A stretch of 60,000 nt of DNA from Membranipora membranacea (GCA_914767715.1 OU612071.1:23435681-23495680); one strand, 5' to 3'; shown: positions 36,361 through 48,790, counted from the stretch's first letter. Translations and numbers: made by a program. The notes: a model not told the origin generated them from the sequence alone.

Positions 36361-36453
36361 AGTGTTCCACACCGGTGATTTGAACCCACAACCTTCAAAA
36401 CTTTATCGTGATGGCAGACCGGCGCTCTAACCAACTGAGCCACCTCTTACGAG
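36361..36453 (-). repeat. tRNA-like element
   Basis: Minus strand GTGGCTCAGTTGGTTAGAGC (A box) and GTGGGTTCAAATCACC (B box), with a long anticodon/variable region. Shares the first block with the element at 13820. Likely a SINE head. Confidence 0.5.
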
Positions 36454-36622
36454 TAGCCATTCTATAAACTTGCATTTACTACATTCTTTTTCCGTTAGCT
36501 TTTTATTATACACAAGCCATCACTGAGAACATGGTTATTAAACGCTTGTTCTTGACATTACTTCCATCAGACATCATTAATTGGAGATGTAATTAGGTTA
36601 TTTAATTTAAGCTGAGGCTAAA

Positions 36623-37022
36623 GGCTGGTTCACATTGTCCCAGATGACACTGGGATGCCATCCCAGATGCTTATCCCAGATGGTCCCAGTCTTATGTTAA
36701 CATTATAAAATTTGTCTCAGACTAGCAGTTAGGTTTTTGTCTGGGATAGTGCTGGGGTGATGTTCACATTGTTTAGGATCGTCCCAGATCGACCCAGATG
36801 ATCCCAGATCATCCAAACGTCTGGTTCACATAGCACCCAGATGCAAAATGAGTCTGGGTCCGTCTGGGAGAGCATCGGGAAATTTTGACGCTTACAAACT
36901 TTCCCGATACTGTCCCAGACGGACCCAGACGGAGTCAGACAGTCTGGGATTGTTTCATTTTCATGTTCACATTGACTGGGATGGATATCTGGGATGGTCG
37001 TCTGGGACAATGTGCACCAGCC
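36623..37022. mobile_element. 400-bp MITE with 22-bp inverted termini
   Basis: Left end GGCTGGTTCACATTGTCCCA and right end TGGGACAATGTGCACCAGCC are inverted complements with one or two mismatches. TAA lies just outside or at both edges (cTAAa / aTAAg), compatible with a 3-bp TAA target duplication as in Harbinger-like elements. The interior is full of inverted CCCAGA/TCTGGG words, including a strong palindrome at 36852-36930. No open frame; non-autonomous. Confidence 0.8.
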
Positions 37023-39679
37023 ATAAGATTATTTCTCAAAACAAGCTGAAAGATAATACCAAGATACTATAACCTTCTCCTTGTAAGCTATACATAGCAG
37101 CTCTCAATTAGCTTTCCTACTAGCCAGCATAGCATAGCTTCTATTGTTGAAGTAACCAGTTCTCATAATGTTATCATTTACTAAAGTTTACCTTCACTTA
37201 GATAATGAATTCAATGCTTCTCTGTTTGGATAATTGAGGACTGGAGGCGCAGATTTTGACATGTTCAGTTGATGATTGATCTAAATACACTGCACTGCTT
37301 GTGATTCTCTTTGAGGTGGTGAGTTGTTAATATCGTATCTCTTGACTGCGTAATTCTCCATCTGCAGCATACAATGCCAACGACTAGGGTTTTTTGTATT
37401 TGTATTTACTCAATTGACTTAACAGGTTTTTTAGTCTACTTTTATGATCACATTTTTTTTGCGGCATAGATTAAACAAAATGTTTCTTTAGGCACCTCTG
37501 ATCTATTCATTAAAAATAAATGCTTTACATGCTAAATGATCGATAATTACTGGTACAACAATTGATATTGAGCTTGATATAGCCCTTTTTATTTTCAGAT
37601 AAACTTAGAAGTTTCCATTTAAACATCTGTTCTCCTGAGCGACAACGCAACAGTAACAGCATGATATCTGTAGTCTTATTATGACGAAAAATGAGTATCA
37701 ACCACGATGACTAATATATTGCAAGAGGCAACACCAATTCAGTAAGTTGAACTCATCAGCTTTCAAAAACCATACTGATGTAAAAATCCTTGTCAAGACT
37801 ATCCTACGCGATCAGTTTTCTTTAAAATGTGAAAAACTTTGCTATGAAAACATGCATAAACATGAAGGCGCTCACCTCGATATACTAAGTTGATTATCAT
37901 TTATACCTCTTGTTATACTTTAGATTGTTCCACTCTAAAACAATGAAAGTGGAATTGTTATAAGCTCTGTACCCACAAGCAACGAGGTTACAAAGGCCAC
38001 CAAGGTCACCAAGAAAAAATGCCCCCCCCCAAGATGCTGATATTGATGATACAGACAGCAGCCAATAAGACAAGGTCAGTGTTGCGTTTTTGTTTCAACA
38101 ACATGTGATCTGAGCGGTGAAAATTGTTCCGTTCAACCAGTTTGTCATTTATGCCATAGGTTATATGTTGTGAGAAATTCTCTTCTGTTGAATGGGTTGC
38201 AAACTTGTTTAAAAATTCAGTTATTCTGGCCTGTGAATTGATAAACAGCTGACCATAATAAACGCTTGATCTAACATTTCAACTCTTGTGACATTTTGTA
38301 TAGAGGCAAATCAAATCAAACACTAAACTCAATCCCACAATTCACCTCTTTACCGTTATACCAGTATTATTTTGTAAATCCTACAATAAATTTATTATAA
38401 GAGTAATACACATATTTGTCAGAATTTCTGTTGGTGTCCGGTTCTATGATGTTCTGGTTATCCCTAGCTGAAACTTTAGTTTAAATTTCAGGTAATGAAC
38501 AGTTTTTGCTAATGGAAAAGGGCCAGATGTGTGATCAGAGGTTGTGTAAACTTGGAAGGTCTTCGCAGAAGACGCTGTAGTTACAACTGAACCAATTCAG
38601 CAAGCTGAAAACTCCTGACTACTCTGCCTGCTCACTGCCCTCATTTTACAACACTCTATGCAGGTGAGAATTTTGATGCCACTATTATTTTCATAAATGT
38701 ATCAATGTTCTCTTGTGCGTCTCACACAACAGTGAATTTTTTTCCCATTAAATTTATATCAATAACAAAGAATAGGACCTTGATTGTCCAAATTCAGGTC
38801 TTGTGCCATAAAACCATGCTGCTCATGCTTATATTGCTGTGTTGAAAATGTTTTTTTTGGCATCATCCTCATAAAATAGTGATTTATTTAAAGTCATGAT
38901 CCTTATGCCACAAGGTTGAGAATCCAACGTACTGTAAACAATATTGTTAATTGCTAGAATATGATTTACAATATCAACACGTGGCTGGTCACTGCGATTA
39001 TTCTCATGCTAAAGTAAAATATCCTATGTGTCTGCAGCTTTCCTAACCATAATGTTTTGATTTCTTTCAGCGCAGTATTCCATATCTGAGTAAGAACATC
39101 AAGCTGTTAACTGCTGGATAGTTGGTATCAGCTTTCATCTTACCTACTGCCTGTTCGTTATGTGACGGACAGCAATACAGATTGTAACGACAGGTAAGCA
39201 TATATCAATTAGTCTACTCAAACCATTTATTTTACATGAATGGGGGGTACAAATCTGACCCTCAGCAGGTGTATGGCTTTTCTGGACCACATTTCTCATC
39301 TTTGATTGGGCCACAAGTTCAGAATCTAGAGAAGCTGACACTTGTAAACTTTTGTCAAGCAGCTTGCCTGAGTTTTTGAAGGTTGTTACTGGGACGTCAA
39401 TCAATGCATTACGTGAAAGCTGCCAGATACATAGTTTGATTTAGATCCTGACACAAAACTTCATACTGATGGCGTATCTCTACAAATAGCCACGCTATGT
39501 ATTTCACCACTGATCTATAAATTCATATTCATGAGTCTACTCAAACCCTCAAAGACTTTCTAGCTCAATCAATGCTTGTTTATAGCTCCCCTGCTTTTAC
39601 TGTAAAATGTAGTGCCCGCTATCAGCTTTATGATATGCTTTAGGCTTTATCTGTCTTGAATTGTATACCACATTTTGTA

Positions 39680-39770
39680 GCCAAAAGCACAATCATCAGA
39701 GACATTCAAGTTTGCTGTGGAGATGATATTAGTAACTGGTGGCTTAAATACATATGTCAGATGTGTGGTC
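39680..39770 (+). CDS. Duplicated exon, unit 1 (PKAQSSETF...)
   Basis: After a CATTTTGTAG acceptor the frame reads PKAQSSETFKFAVEMILVTG then GLNTYVRC. The paralogous segment at 42190 reads TFGTFKSTVDMILVTGGLNA after an in-frame TAA, and the copy at 54550 reads PDAEASVIVESIVKKVMGTG. Conservation of the protein frame across three copies supports a real exon. Family unknown. Confidence 0.45.
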
Positions 39771-39867
39771 ATAAATAATGACTGCGGAGAAAACTGAGAC
39801 ACTGCAACGTTAACACACATAATACTTATTTATTATATTATTTAAGTTACGAAACGGTATGGGGTAG

Positions 39868-40036
39868 CTTTGCACACAGAGCTTCAGCTCCACAGACCAT
39901 AGATATAATAGTTTGCTCAGTGCCAAGTTTGATTGCCTTGACAAACCAATGTTTCCGTCTTTAATCATCAAGGATTCCTGTCACTTTAATATTATAATTC
40001 AATCTGGTCGTCAGCTTTCATCGCCCAATTTCAAAT
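39868..40036 (+). pseudogene. Duplicated open segment, unit 1
   Basis: Frame LCTQSFSSTDHRYNSLLSAK, FDCLDKPMFPSLIIKDSCHF then a TGA. It matches the longer open frame at 42432-42773 residue by residue over the first ~45 positions, but stops early. Confidence 0.4.
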
Positions 40037-42270
40037 GATAATTTACAGTTTCCGTTTTTTTTCAGATAAGCTTAAAAACTGCAATTAAGAACCAATATAC
40101 ACCTGATCTCCTGCGACGAAAATTTTAACAGTAACCCCATCACATCAGTGACATTCAAAGAACAAGGAAAGGCCATGGAAGAAGGGAAGAAAATTTAGTA
40201 TCAAAACCTATTGACTAATTTCCCTAGGCAACACAAATTCAGTAAGTTGATCGCATCACCTTTCAAAGACGATAGTAGTTTCTGATGTAAAAATCTTTGT
40301 CATGACTATCATTTGCGATCAGTTTTCTTTTAAATATGAAAAACTTTGATTAGGAGTTGTCCACAAAACATGAAGAGCGTACTGTGCTATATTGAGATGA
40401 TCGTCATTAACACAAGGTATATTTTGGTTGTTTCAGCCCTTCACAATGAAGATGGAGCTCTGTTCCAACAAGTTTGAACGACAATCAAGTAGAGATCAGG
40501 GCAATTCTGAATTAACATCTTGCAGTTCCCGGTATGTTATGCACAAGTACAAAGGCCACCTCAAGATGCTGATGCTGATAACACAGACGGCAGCCGATAT
40601 GACAAGGTGAGTTTTGTTTTTCTCGTAACAACTTGGGATCTGACCGGTGAAAGCCATTGCAGTTGAGCCAGCTTGTGTCTTTGGCTACATGTTATAACAA
40701 ATTCTATACTGTTGAATGAGTCGCAAACCTGTATAAAAAATTCAGTCATTATGGTCTGTAAACTGATAAACTGGCCATAAAAAAACGCTGATTATTAAGA
40801 ATTGATAGAAAAGCTTAATCTAACAATACTCTAGCATTGAAGTTGAATTTTAGTAAGCATATATATGCTCTTGTAATTTATGATGACATAAACTGCTAAC
40901 ATTTTGTATTGGGGCAACTTAAATCAAACACTAAAATCAATCCCACAATTCACCAGTTTTATTGTGTACATCCTACAATAAGTTTATTATAAGAGCTATG
41001 CATACATTGGTCAGAATTTCTGTTGTTGTCCGGTCCTCTGATGTTGTGGTAATCCCTAGTTCAAACGTTAATTTAAATTTCAGGTAATGACCATTTATTG
41101 CTAATAGAAAAGAGACAGTGTTGTGATCAGAGGCTCTACATTCATGAAGCTGCAAAAAAAACTGATGCAACTAGCTGAAAACTCCTGACTACTCTGTCTG
41201 CTCTCTGCCATTATTTTACAACACTCTATGAACGTAAGAATTTTGGTGCCAGTATTATTTCCATAAATTTTCACTGAGCTCTTATGCTTCGCACACACCA
41301 ATAATGTTTTTCTCACTAAATTTATTACAAGAACCTCCCAACAAGACCATGATTGTCCCAATTCAGGTCTTGTGCCATAAAACCATACTACTAATGCTTA
41401 GCTGCATTGAAAATGTTGTTGTTTTCGGCATCATCCTCATAAAATGGTGATTTATTTAAAGTCATGATCCTGATGCCACAAGCTTGTGGATCCAAAGCAC
41501 TGTTGTTATCTAGAATATGAAATAAAATATGAACACGTTACTGGTCATTTTGATAATTTTCAAGATACGTAAACTATCGTATATATCTGCTGCTTTTTTT
41601 ATCTTTCAGCACAATATCAAAAGTCTGAGTAAGTGCATCATGCTGTTAACTGCTGGATAGTTGGTATCAGTTTTTATCTTACCTACTGGCTGTTTGTTAT
41701 GTGACGGACAACAATACAGATTCTAACGATCGGTAAGCCTATATCAATTAGTCTGCTTAAACCAAACCCTCAAACAACTTTTGAGACCAACCAATGCTTG
41801 TTTAAAGCTCCCTGCTTTTACTGTAGAAGGTTTCAGCTTTATAATTTAACCATTGAAATCCATATCTGGAATAACATCATAAGCTTCCTTTTGCCAAACG
41901 ATGGGCTTGCAAAAATAGCCAGACTCTAGTAACATTCTAGACAAGCCCGAAATCATTGACGCTGAAAGCATTTTGTTTCTGTTCGCAGTTTTGTAAACAA
42001 TGCAATTTCCCAGCTTATATTATTCATGCTAGTAGGGACAGCCAATCAGTTTGATGTCAGATGATCTGTTTTGAGCTTTCTAGCAGCATGATGTTATGAT
42101 ACTAATTCTGTTCCATAAGAAGAATTTAATTCAGTGAATATAACCTATTTGGCTTTATCCGTCTTGAATAATATGCCACATTTTGTAGCCATAAGCACCA
42201 ACTTTTGGAACATTCAAGTCAACTGTGGATATGATATTAGTAACAGGTGGCTTGAATGCATATATGACAG

Positions 42271-42325
42271 ATAGCCTGGGCAGGCTGTCGGGGGCTGTCA
42301 GCCTGTGGACAGCCTGCCCAGGCTA
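42271..42325. mobile_element. 55-bp hairpin insertion with target duplication
   Basis: Arms ATAGCCTGGGCAGGCTGTC (42271-42289) and GACAGCCTGCCCAGGCTAT (42308-42326) are exact complements. TATGACAG lies before and TATGAAAG after, an 8-bp near-identical duplication. The paralogous site at about 39754-39772 (CATATGTCAGATGTGTGG) lacks the insert. Same family as 8951-9059. Confidence 0.8.
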
Positions 42326-42431
42326 TATGAAAGATGTGTAGCCTTATAATGACAGCTTGAAGCAATTTGATAGAGTTACCCCACACAATACTTATATTTT
42401 ATTATGTAAGTAAAGTAATTGTATGGGGTAG

Positions 42432-42773
42432 CTTTGCACACAAAGCTTCAGCTCCACAGACCCTTGTTATAATAATTTGCTCAGTGCCCAGCTTGATTGC
42501 CTAGACAAACGAATATTTTCATCTTTAATTATTAAGGATTCCTGTCACTTGAATGCTATAGATCAGGTCAATCTGGTCGTCAGCAGTCTTCGACAAATAT
42601 CAAATGAAAAATTTACAATTTCCCTTTTATTTTCAGATAAGCTTGAAGACTGCACCTGCATCCTGGGAGACAACGGCAGTAACAGTATCACATCAGTGAC
42701 ACTCAACCAGGAACCCATTAGAAGTAGGAGTAGAAGTAGGAGTAGTAAGGAAGACATTATGAAGAAGATTTAA
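42432..42773 (+). CDS. Duplicated gene segment, unit 2/3, open to stop
   Basis: Open for 113 codons after a GGGGTAG acceptor-like site. It reads LCTQSFSSTDPCYNNLLSAQ, LDCLDKRIFSSLIIKDSCHL, then DKLEDCTCILGDNGSNSITS and VTLNQEPI, an RSRSRSRS run, SKEDIMKKI and a stop. The second part aligns with the exon at 53330-53440 (LLRNDCDSNSMISVTHKEPQ). The frame crosses a TTTTCAG at 42630-42636 that probably acts as an acceptor in the paralogues, so either the intron is retained as coding here or the openness is chance. RS-dipeptide tails are typical of nuclear RNA-binding proteins, but this one is encoded by a short AGAAGTAGGAGT repeat. No family assigned. Confidence 0.45.
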   Translation, partial: LCTQSFSSTDPCYNNLLSAQLDCLDKRIFSSLIIKDSCHLNAIDQVNLVVSSLRQISNEKFTISLLFSDKLEDCTCILGDNGSNSITSVTLNQEPIRSRSRSRSSKEDIMKKI

Positions 42774-43659
42774 TATCAAAACCTACACACGGCTATTTTC
42801 CCAAGGCAACTCGAATTCAGTAAGTTGAACCCTGCGTCTTCCAAATACTATTATTGGTTTTCGAAAAAATACGAATGATTGAATTTCTTAAGTGAGCAAA
42901 GTACGATAGAAATTGAGGGTGGTTCAAGTACATTGATATTTATTGTTGCGGGTATGTTTATCAGACATTTTGTTACACTTTAGATATGTTTTGATACAGT
43001 CCATAATGATGAGATTGAGTTGTGATGAGCTCTGAACCAACAGGTGCCTTCAGGGTTTTAAACAACTTCCAAACAGAAAATAGGGCAATAAAGTCTGAAT
43101 ACAGATCTCACAGTTTTAACTAAGAATACTGGTATACCATGTACAGGAATGGTCAACACCTCAAGATGCTTATGTTTATAACACCAATATGTCATAATGA
43201 GAGTTGTGTTCTTCTCTCAACAACTTGTGATCTGACCTTTAAAAATTGTTGCGGTTGAGTAATTTTTATGTTAAATGTTATAGGGAAATTCTACTCCGCT
43301 AATGAATTGCAAACTTGTTTCAAAAATCCATATATTTCATACTTGTTTCAGTTTCAGATTCGGTGAAGTTTATTTATACATTCGGCAAAATGAGAATAAT
43401 AAAGTTGTATGGTTACATTACTTAAAAAATGGACTCGGAAAAAGCGAAACATAGATAAAGTTTATAAACAAAAAATTGCAAAGGTTGTACGTCAAAATAA
43501 GGCATCATGGTTGGAAAAAATGATTTGGTACCTTTTTGAGTCTTGCAGATCTAAGTTCAGAAAATAGCATTATGACGAGAGGATGTACTTCTGCTGTTTA
43601 TATGTATGTACATATTTTCTATTAATTTTCATGATAAAATTGGTTGCTTTCCTGAGTGC

Positions 43660-44390
43660 TCGTTCTAAAATATAGGCATAAGAATTCTCAATAATAAATG
43701 AGTGAGAATAAGTATAAAATGAGTTATGAAAAGATAGAGTTTAACAGTCTTGATCTTAAACAGAATTTTCTGGCATTTACTCGGTATTTTGGCATACAGT
43801 ATGTACCAGATGGCAATTTTTCGAAGTCTATGATAGTGTCTAGTCCACAGGATTTCATACGCAAACATTTGGTTTTGAAAGCTTTGTTGTATACTCCGCT
43901 AATGTTTGTACTGGAGATTTGGTGTTGGCTTAGACGAAATGCTACAGTGATGGTGTGGTTGTACTGTTTCATGTCATCTTGATTTAAGTGTCCATAGATT
44001 ATGGATAGATGGTAAGATAAGGACACTTTCTATAAATATGGTGTAAGCTAGCTGAATTGTGGTTGCGATGACATTGAGGTAGGCTAATTGTTTCACGATG
44101 AATAATCTTTTGTTAGACTTCTCCACTAGCTTCAATGTATGGTGTTAAGTGAGAGTTTTCTTTCCAGTTTTGTTCCGAGGTGTTTGTACTCATTAACTCT
44201 CTCTATGTCTACGTCATTGATAGTAAGTTGTATGAGATCAGGGTGATCTCGTTTATTACAGAAACTAGTTCTTTTGTCTTTGATGAGTTGATTTCATATT
44301 ACTCAACTAAAAATTTGGTACTCTGGATCATTTTCTATTTTATTAAAATGTCTCTTGCTCAGATAGAAAATCAATTCAGATAAGGTTTGA
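43660..44390 (-). mobile_element. Non-LTR retrotransposon fragment (RT thumb and C-terminus)
   Basis: Minus strand in several frames: EINSSKTKELVSVINEI, DVDIERVNEYKHLGTKLERK, then KSNKRLFIVKQLAYLNVIAT and TIQLAYTIFIESVL. It ends with DTIIDFEKLPSGTYCMPKYR. These follow the usual order after the LINE RT catalytic motif (N..KTKE, YLG..L, KK..RLY.LR.L, F.ES, LPSG..YR.P). At least three frameshifts; inactive. The LPSGRRYRVP-type ending suggests a CR1/L2/Rex-like clade. Confidence 0.75.
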
Positions 44391-44399
44391 AAACAAAAA

Positions 44400-46095
44400 A
44401 GTATCAGCCTTTCCTCATAGCTATGGGCTGGAAAAATAGTTCTTGTAGTGTGAGAAACGGACTGGGCCGTGTACACAACAGGGTGTAGTTAGCTTGCTCC
44501 GAGTCTACTCTGATGAGCGAGAGGGCTTTTATATTTAGTTTAGGGTTATATTTAGTTTAGCACTGAAAGCCATCGCTCGAATTATGAATCATTATATAAC
44601 CAACAGAAGGGTTTCAAAGATAGGCTGATACACAATACACGGATCTACTATAGGCTGATACACAATACACTGTTGTGACAAATTCTGATGGTCATCAATG
44701 AACGATATCAATTAATTTCCTGACAAAATGTAATACACGCACTGTTTATCTACTCATGAGCTTAATTCACTAGACGTCGTCACGAGTGTTAACTCAAATT
44801 CAATTCAAGATTATTATAATACACAGTCTATTTAATTCATCACAAGTTATATATATTCCAACTTTTGATATCTGTTTATGATCAATTACATGAAAGCGCC
44901 GACAAGGCCGTCTACAAGTGCGTGAAGTTTGGATTGCCTTTGAATACACAATTGCGACTGCTAAAGAGTCAAGCGGCTTTGATTACCAATTATTGGTGTC
45001 AACCAGTCAGGCATAAAACTAATCTGTTTAGACTAAGACTATTTATTTAATTACCCTGACCATTTATATTTCTATAAGGTTAAAAATATTAAAAAGGCGT
45101 TCTGAATATTCTAACCTGACTGTCTTTGCACTCTCATCCTTGGTTATATGTCAGAATGCGAGATGAATGCTGATTTAGTCACTGATCTATGATCGCACAG
45201 ATAAGTTGGTATAACTTCGAATTACACAACAATACAATATATTATATGATACAATCAATTATTTTACTTCACAATCTATGACACTGCTAAAATGGACAAC
45301 GGTCCTGTTGCTTTCCTGTCTTAATACTAACTGCTTAAATGATACCGTGAAGGACGACGGTCCTGTTGCTACTGCCTGAAGCTGTGGCTGCTGCATATCT
45401 TTATTGGTGTGTTCAATGGTGTATACATGATGCAGCTTTGTCAGGCAGTTTCACTTTGATGATGATATAATTGTTGTGCAAGCAGGTAGTTTCACTTTGA
45501 TGATATAAGTAGCAGGCAAGGTGTAGCTGGTGCAAGTATTATTGAAGTTGGTGGTGACTTGTAGTTATATTCTCTTTCTTCTTGTAGTGCGTGTAGTGTG
45601 TAGTATGATATTATTTCAATTCTCGTTCATCGCATCATATATAGCAGAAGGCAGAGACGCAATAATAAGCTGATGCTAAAATAGAAATCTCCGCAAACCA
45701 AGGTTAATTTACAGTTGTAATAAAACACCATTAAGTGTTGTTTTTATCTAAATAAAATCCTATCTACTGATAGGCTGTTAATAATTCTGTGTACTTTTAA
45801 TTTCAACGTTAGTTTCACAATAAAATCCCAACACCTTAAAATTCAACTATAATGTAAAATCATTAATATTTATAAGATTATGGATTTATGGATTTAGATA
45901 TGGATATGGATTTATGGATTTATGGACTGTACCATCACCTCTTGTTCAAAATGAGGTTTGAAGGAAGATGATGTTGTGTGTCTCATTATTTTGTCACGTT
46001 TTAAAAAAACGTCAGCAACTTTCCCCACCCTAGCTTCTTTTCCATGGATCAAGCCCAGTTACTTGCATGCAGTTGGAAGCGTTCGCTTAGGTCTC
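44400..46095. other. Unassigned AT-rich sequence
   Basis: Includes two copies of TAGGCTGATACACAATACAC (44622 and 44650) and a TATGGATTTATGGATT microsatellite at 45882-45925. No gene supported. Confidence 0.45.
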
Positions 46096-46386
46096 TCAAA
46101 AAAAAACTTTAATACTAAGATCTCTGCATATGCTTTTATCATGGTAGCGACTACCCTCAAAGATGGTGATGCACACATTTTCTCTGGTTGAGCTATCACC
46201 GCAGAAAATTGTTATTGTCGGTTTATCATGGTAGCGACTACCCTCAGAGATGGTGTTGAAAACATTCTCTCTGGTTGAGCTATCACCACAGAAAGTTGCT
46301 ATTGTTGGTTTTTTGCCATTCCTTCGGTACAGTAATTCTGTCTGGTATTTATCCTGTCTGATAACGAATCTCAAGAAATATATCAA
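46096..46386 (-). CDS. Open frame with 29-residue tandem repeats
   Basis: Minus-strand frame contains two copies of a 29-codon unit, FCGDSSTRENVFNTISEGSR and FCGDSSTRENVCITIFEGSR, each followed by YHDKPTI or YHDKS. The underlying 87-bp DNA units begin at about 46141 and 46228. The period is a multiple of three and differences are scattered, so coding cannot be excluded. The frame is short, has no clear start context and may be just a DNA minisatellite. Confidence 0.3.
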   Translation of the reverse strand: MIYFLRFVIRQDKYQTELLYRRNGKKPTIATFCGDSSTRENVFNTISEGSRYHDKPTITIFCGDSSTRENVCITIFEGSRYHDKSICRDLSIKVFF

Positions 46387-46540
46387 TTTGTACTGGTGTA
46401 TGTTTTAAAAATTGGTCACCCTAACATAATATATCAAATTGTTTATAGTACTGGTGCATGCTTTTAAAAATTGTCACTCTGACATAATATATCAATTTGT
46501 TTATAGTACTGGTGCATGCTTTAAAAATTGTCACCCTGAC
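46381..46540 (+). repeat. ~61-bp tandem repeat, three copies
   Basis: Units built on TACTGGTGCATGCTTTAAAA, ATTGTCACCCTGACATAATA and TATCAATTTG, with a few substitutions and an A-run length change. Confidence 0.85.
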
Positions 46541-46559
46541 AGTAGCAGCCCTTTTAATT

Positions 46560-47840
46560 CTTTCTAAAGAAGATTTATCACCATCTAGCAAAAGTGAAAA
46601 CCAAACTGCAATGCATAAGTTAAAATTGACCGTAAATGTTTGCCAAGTAAAAATTCTTTTTTAATTCATTCAATACTTTCAGTTGACAAATCGAAAACTA
46701 CATCGCATATAAATATAGTGTTGAAACATGGGTCTAAATTGGAGTTATGCTTTCGCTGTTCTATTATTCAAGTGTTAAAGATGGGATTATTATTTTAAGT
46801 ATCTGCCAAGTCAACAACACATTGTCAAATCTGTGGCAAGCAAAATTATCGATACATGGAAAAGTGTTGCATGAAGTAGTCCTTGACTGAAGTTGCAGCA
46901 GTTACTGATACTTTATTGATAACAATGGCTGATCTAAATAATGCATAAAATAATGAAATATATTACATATAGCCTGACCAGATAAATCTTTGGGTCATTG
47001 AAACCTCGAAGCATCAAATACGTGTACAATTAAAAAGTTTGATACTATTAATGGCTGTACACAAATTTCAGATAAAGAAGAAAAGAAGGCATATTGATTG
47101 AAGGATTTAAAAGCACAATTGTTTTCTCAATTGAAGGAACAAAAAATTCCCAGCATACTGGACAGCTTTGTACTTCTGTATGAAATCTGCCAATGGTACA
47201 TAATACATTATATCAGACAGTTGTCGGTATAAACATCCTGCTGTTGCCTGACTAGAACCTAAATCTCTCTCTTCAGTCTTCATACCGCTTGCAGTCAAAA
47301 ATCAGTCTCCTTGTTCACTAATATGATGTTTTGCGCTTTATAGTGTTTCCCATCTGAGGTCGCAATCGGTTCCCCTGCTTTGACTTTTTCCTTCCATTCA
47401 GTCACTCCTCCGCTAACGCTGTCCAGAGAGGTTAATGGTTGGTCTGCTGGGAACTAAAACGGCATTGAAGATCAGTGTCAGCATAATTATGTATAAAAAA
47501 TTAAATTAAAGTTCAAGCATTAAGGATAGTTGACTTTTTAGATTAACTGCAAAATCGAAGTGGGCATGGTTACACGATCTCCAATGACACAACGAAAGGT
47601 CTGCTGACCACACTGATCAAGTGATATACTAATTGGTATTGGTATTGGTTTATTTTCACTTTTCTATCAAACCAAGGTTCGATAACATTGAAATGCCTTG
47701 CTCGTTTTACTCAATATAAATGTTGTCATTATTAAAAAATCTCATATAAAACTGAAAAAAGTTTTTTGAGCATTCCTGGGTTTGGGAAATTTCTGGACGG
47801 TATTTAGTGCATACATTATTAGCAGCGGAAGATCTCTTGA
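46560..47840. other. Unassigned sequence
   Basis: No family-like frame or structured repeat that I can support. Confidence 0.4.
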
Positions 47841-47849
47841 AATTATTAA

Positions 47850-48790
47850 AACTAATGCGACTAAAAGTGGATGAGAGTGGCTACTAGCAAAGCTGCTGGA
47901 AAATATGAAATCATTGAGTGGCGAAATAGAATGGAAAGCTAATATCTAACAACTTTGTTTGATCATAAAGTAAAAGAAATATCTCACTATTACAGGATGA
48001 GACAAGAGATTCTACATGTTTATTAAAAGATAAATGATTATCAATGTCATACCTAAATACTTGGCAATCTGAGATGGTGAATCACGGACTCAAATTCACA
48101 GGATCGATATACTCATTATGGTAACTCAGCAAAACATTTATTATACCAGTATTGTAAGCATTCAGTAGCATATTATTATCATCAGCCACCATTGTATCAT
48201 AAAAAGCTGCGGCAATAGAGTCGGTGCTATTCTCTCCGAAACGTTTGTAAAATGTAGTATCATCTGCATACTTCACTAATCTAAAATCCTCAACATTCAA
48301 GTTGTTAACATTAAAAAGCAATAGCAGGTGCCCAAGCTTGGTGCCCTGTGGTGCCCTAACAGAGATATCAATGTAATCAGAAAAGGTGCTATTGAATTTT
48401 ACACATTGTTTCCTATGTACTAGAAATTCAGCTAATAGATCCAGTAGGGTTTCATTCGCACCATAATTTACATTTTACTTAGAACGATACTTGGCTGAAG
48501 CCTATCAAGTGCTCTAGAAAAATCAACAGCCCCCTATAATTGTACTTGAGTATTGTGAGCCAAATCTAAATCTGATTTTATATCATCAAAAAGCTGTAAA
48601 ATAGCGTCTAATGTCCCAACAAAAAGCATACTGATTGCAACCGATGAGATGTTTCACACAAAACTTGATCTTGTCAACGATAACCTGTTCACAGACTTTG
48701 CCTAAAAGATGCAGCAAAGAAACTTTGATCCAATAACTGGGTTTAAAAACACCTGTGTTAAAAAATTGATCAATCACTAAAATCACTAAA
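47850..48790 (-). mobile_element. Non-LTR retrotransposon reverse transcriptase fragment
   Basis: Minus strand reads in order: fingers SLLHLLGKVCEQVIVDKIKF and LIGCNQYAF; palm AVDFSRALDRLQPSIV; VRAPQGTKLGHLLLLF; catalytic LVKYADDTTFYKRF; thumb AKYLGM then (shifted) IDNHLSFNKHVESLV. The YADD box and PQGTKLG are diagnostic of LINE reverse transcriptases. Frame changes and an in-frame stop before GAVDF show it is dead. The endonuclease part and 3' end are missing. Distinct from the 43.7-kb fragment, which covers the following part of a similar protein. Confidence 0.85.

Larger units (their letters stand above)
31875..37559. other. Mostly unassigned sequence with scattered repeats
   Basis: Apart from the elements listed (hairpin 34999, tRNA-like 34117 and 36361, MITE 36623) only two weak coding-like frames appear. 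35305-35477 is a lysine-rich frame ending at a GTAAAG donor-like site. 36220-36354 reads GVIFETDISSTGEKDATIVY to a stop. Neither could be linked to other exons. Confidence 0.45.
37560..43340 (+). repeat. Tandem ~2.5-kb genic duplication, three units
   Basis: Homologous landmarks recur in order. TTTTCAG|AT(A/A)A acceptors lie at 37598, 40065 and 42636. CAATTCAGTAAGTTGA-type donors follow each. The block GTTAACTGCTGGATAGTTGG lies at 39105 and 41645. GGGGTAGCTTTGCACACA lies at 39861 and 42425. Unit spacing is 2467-2571 bp and similarity includes introns, so these are segmental duplications. The third unit is cut off near 43340. Divergence is substantial and most coding segments are broken. Confidence 0.75.
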
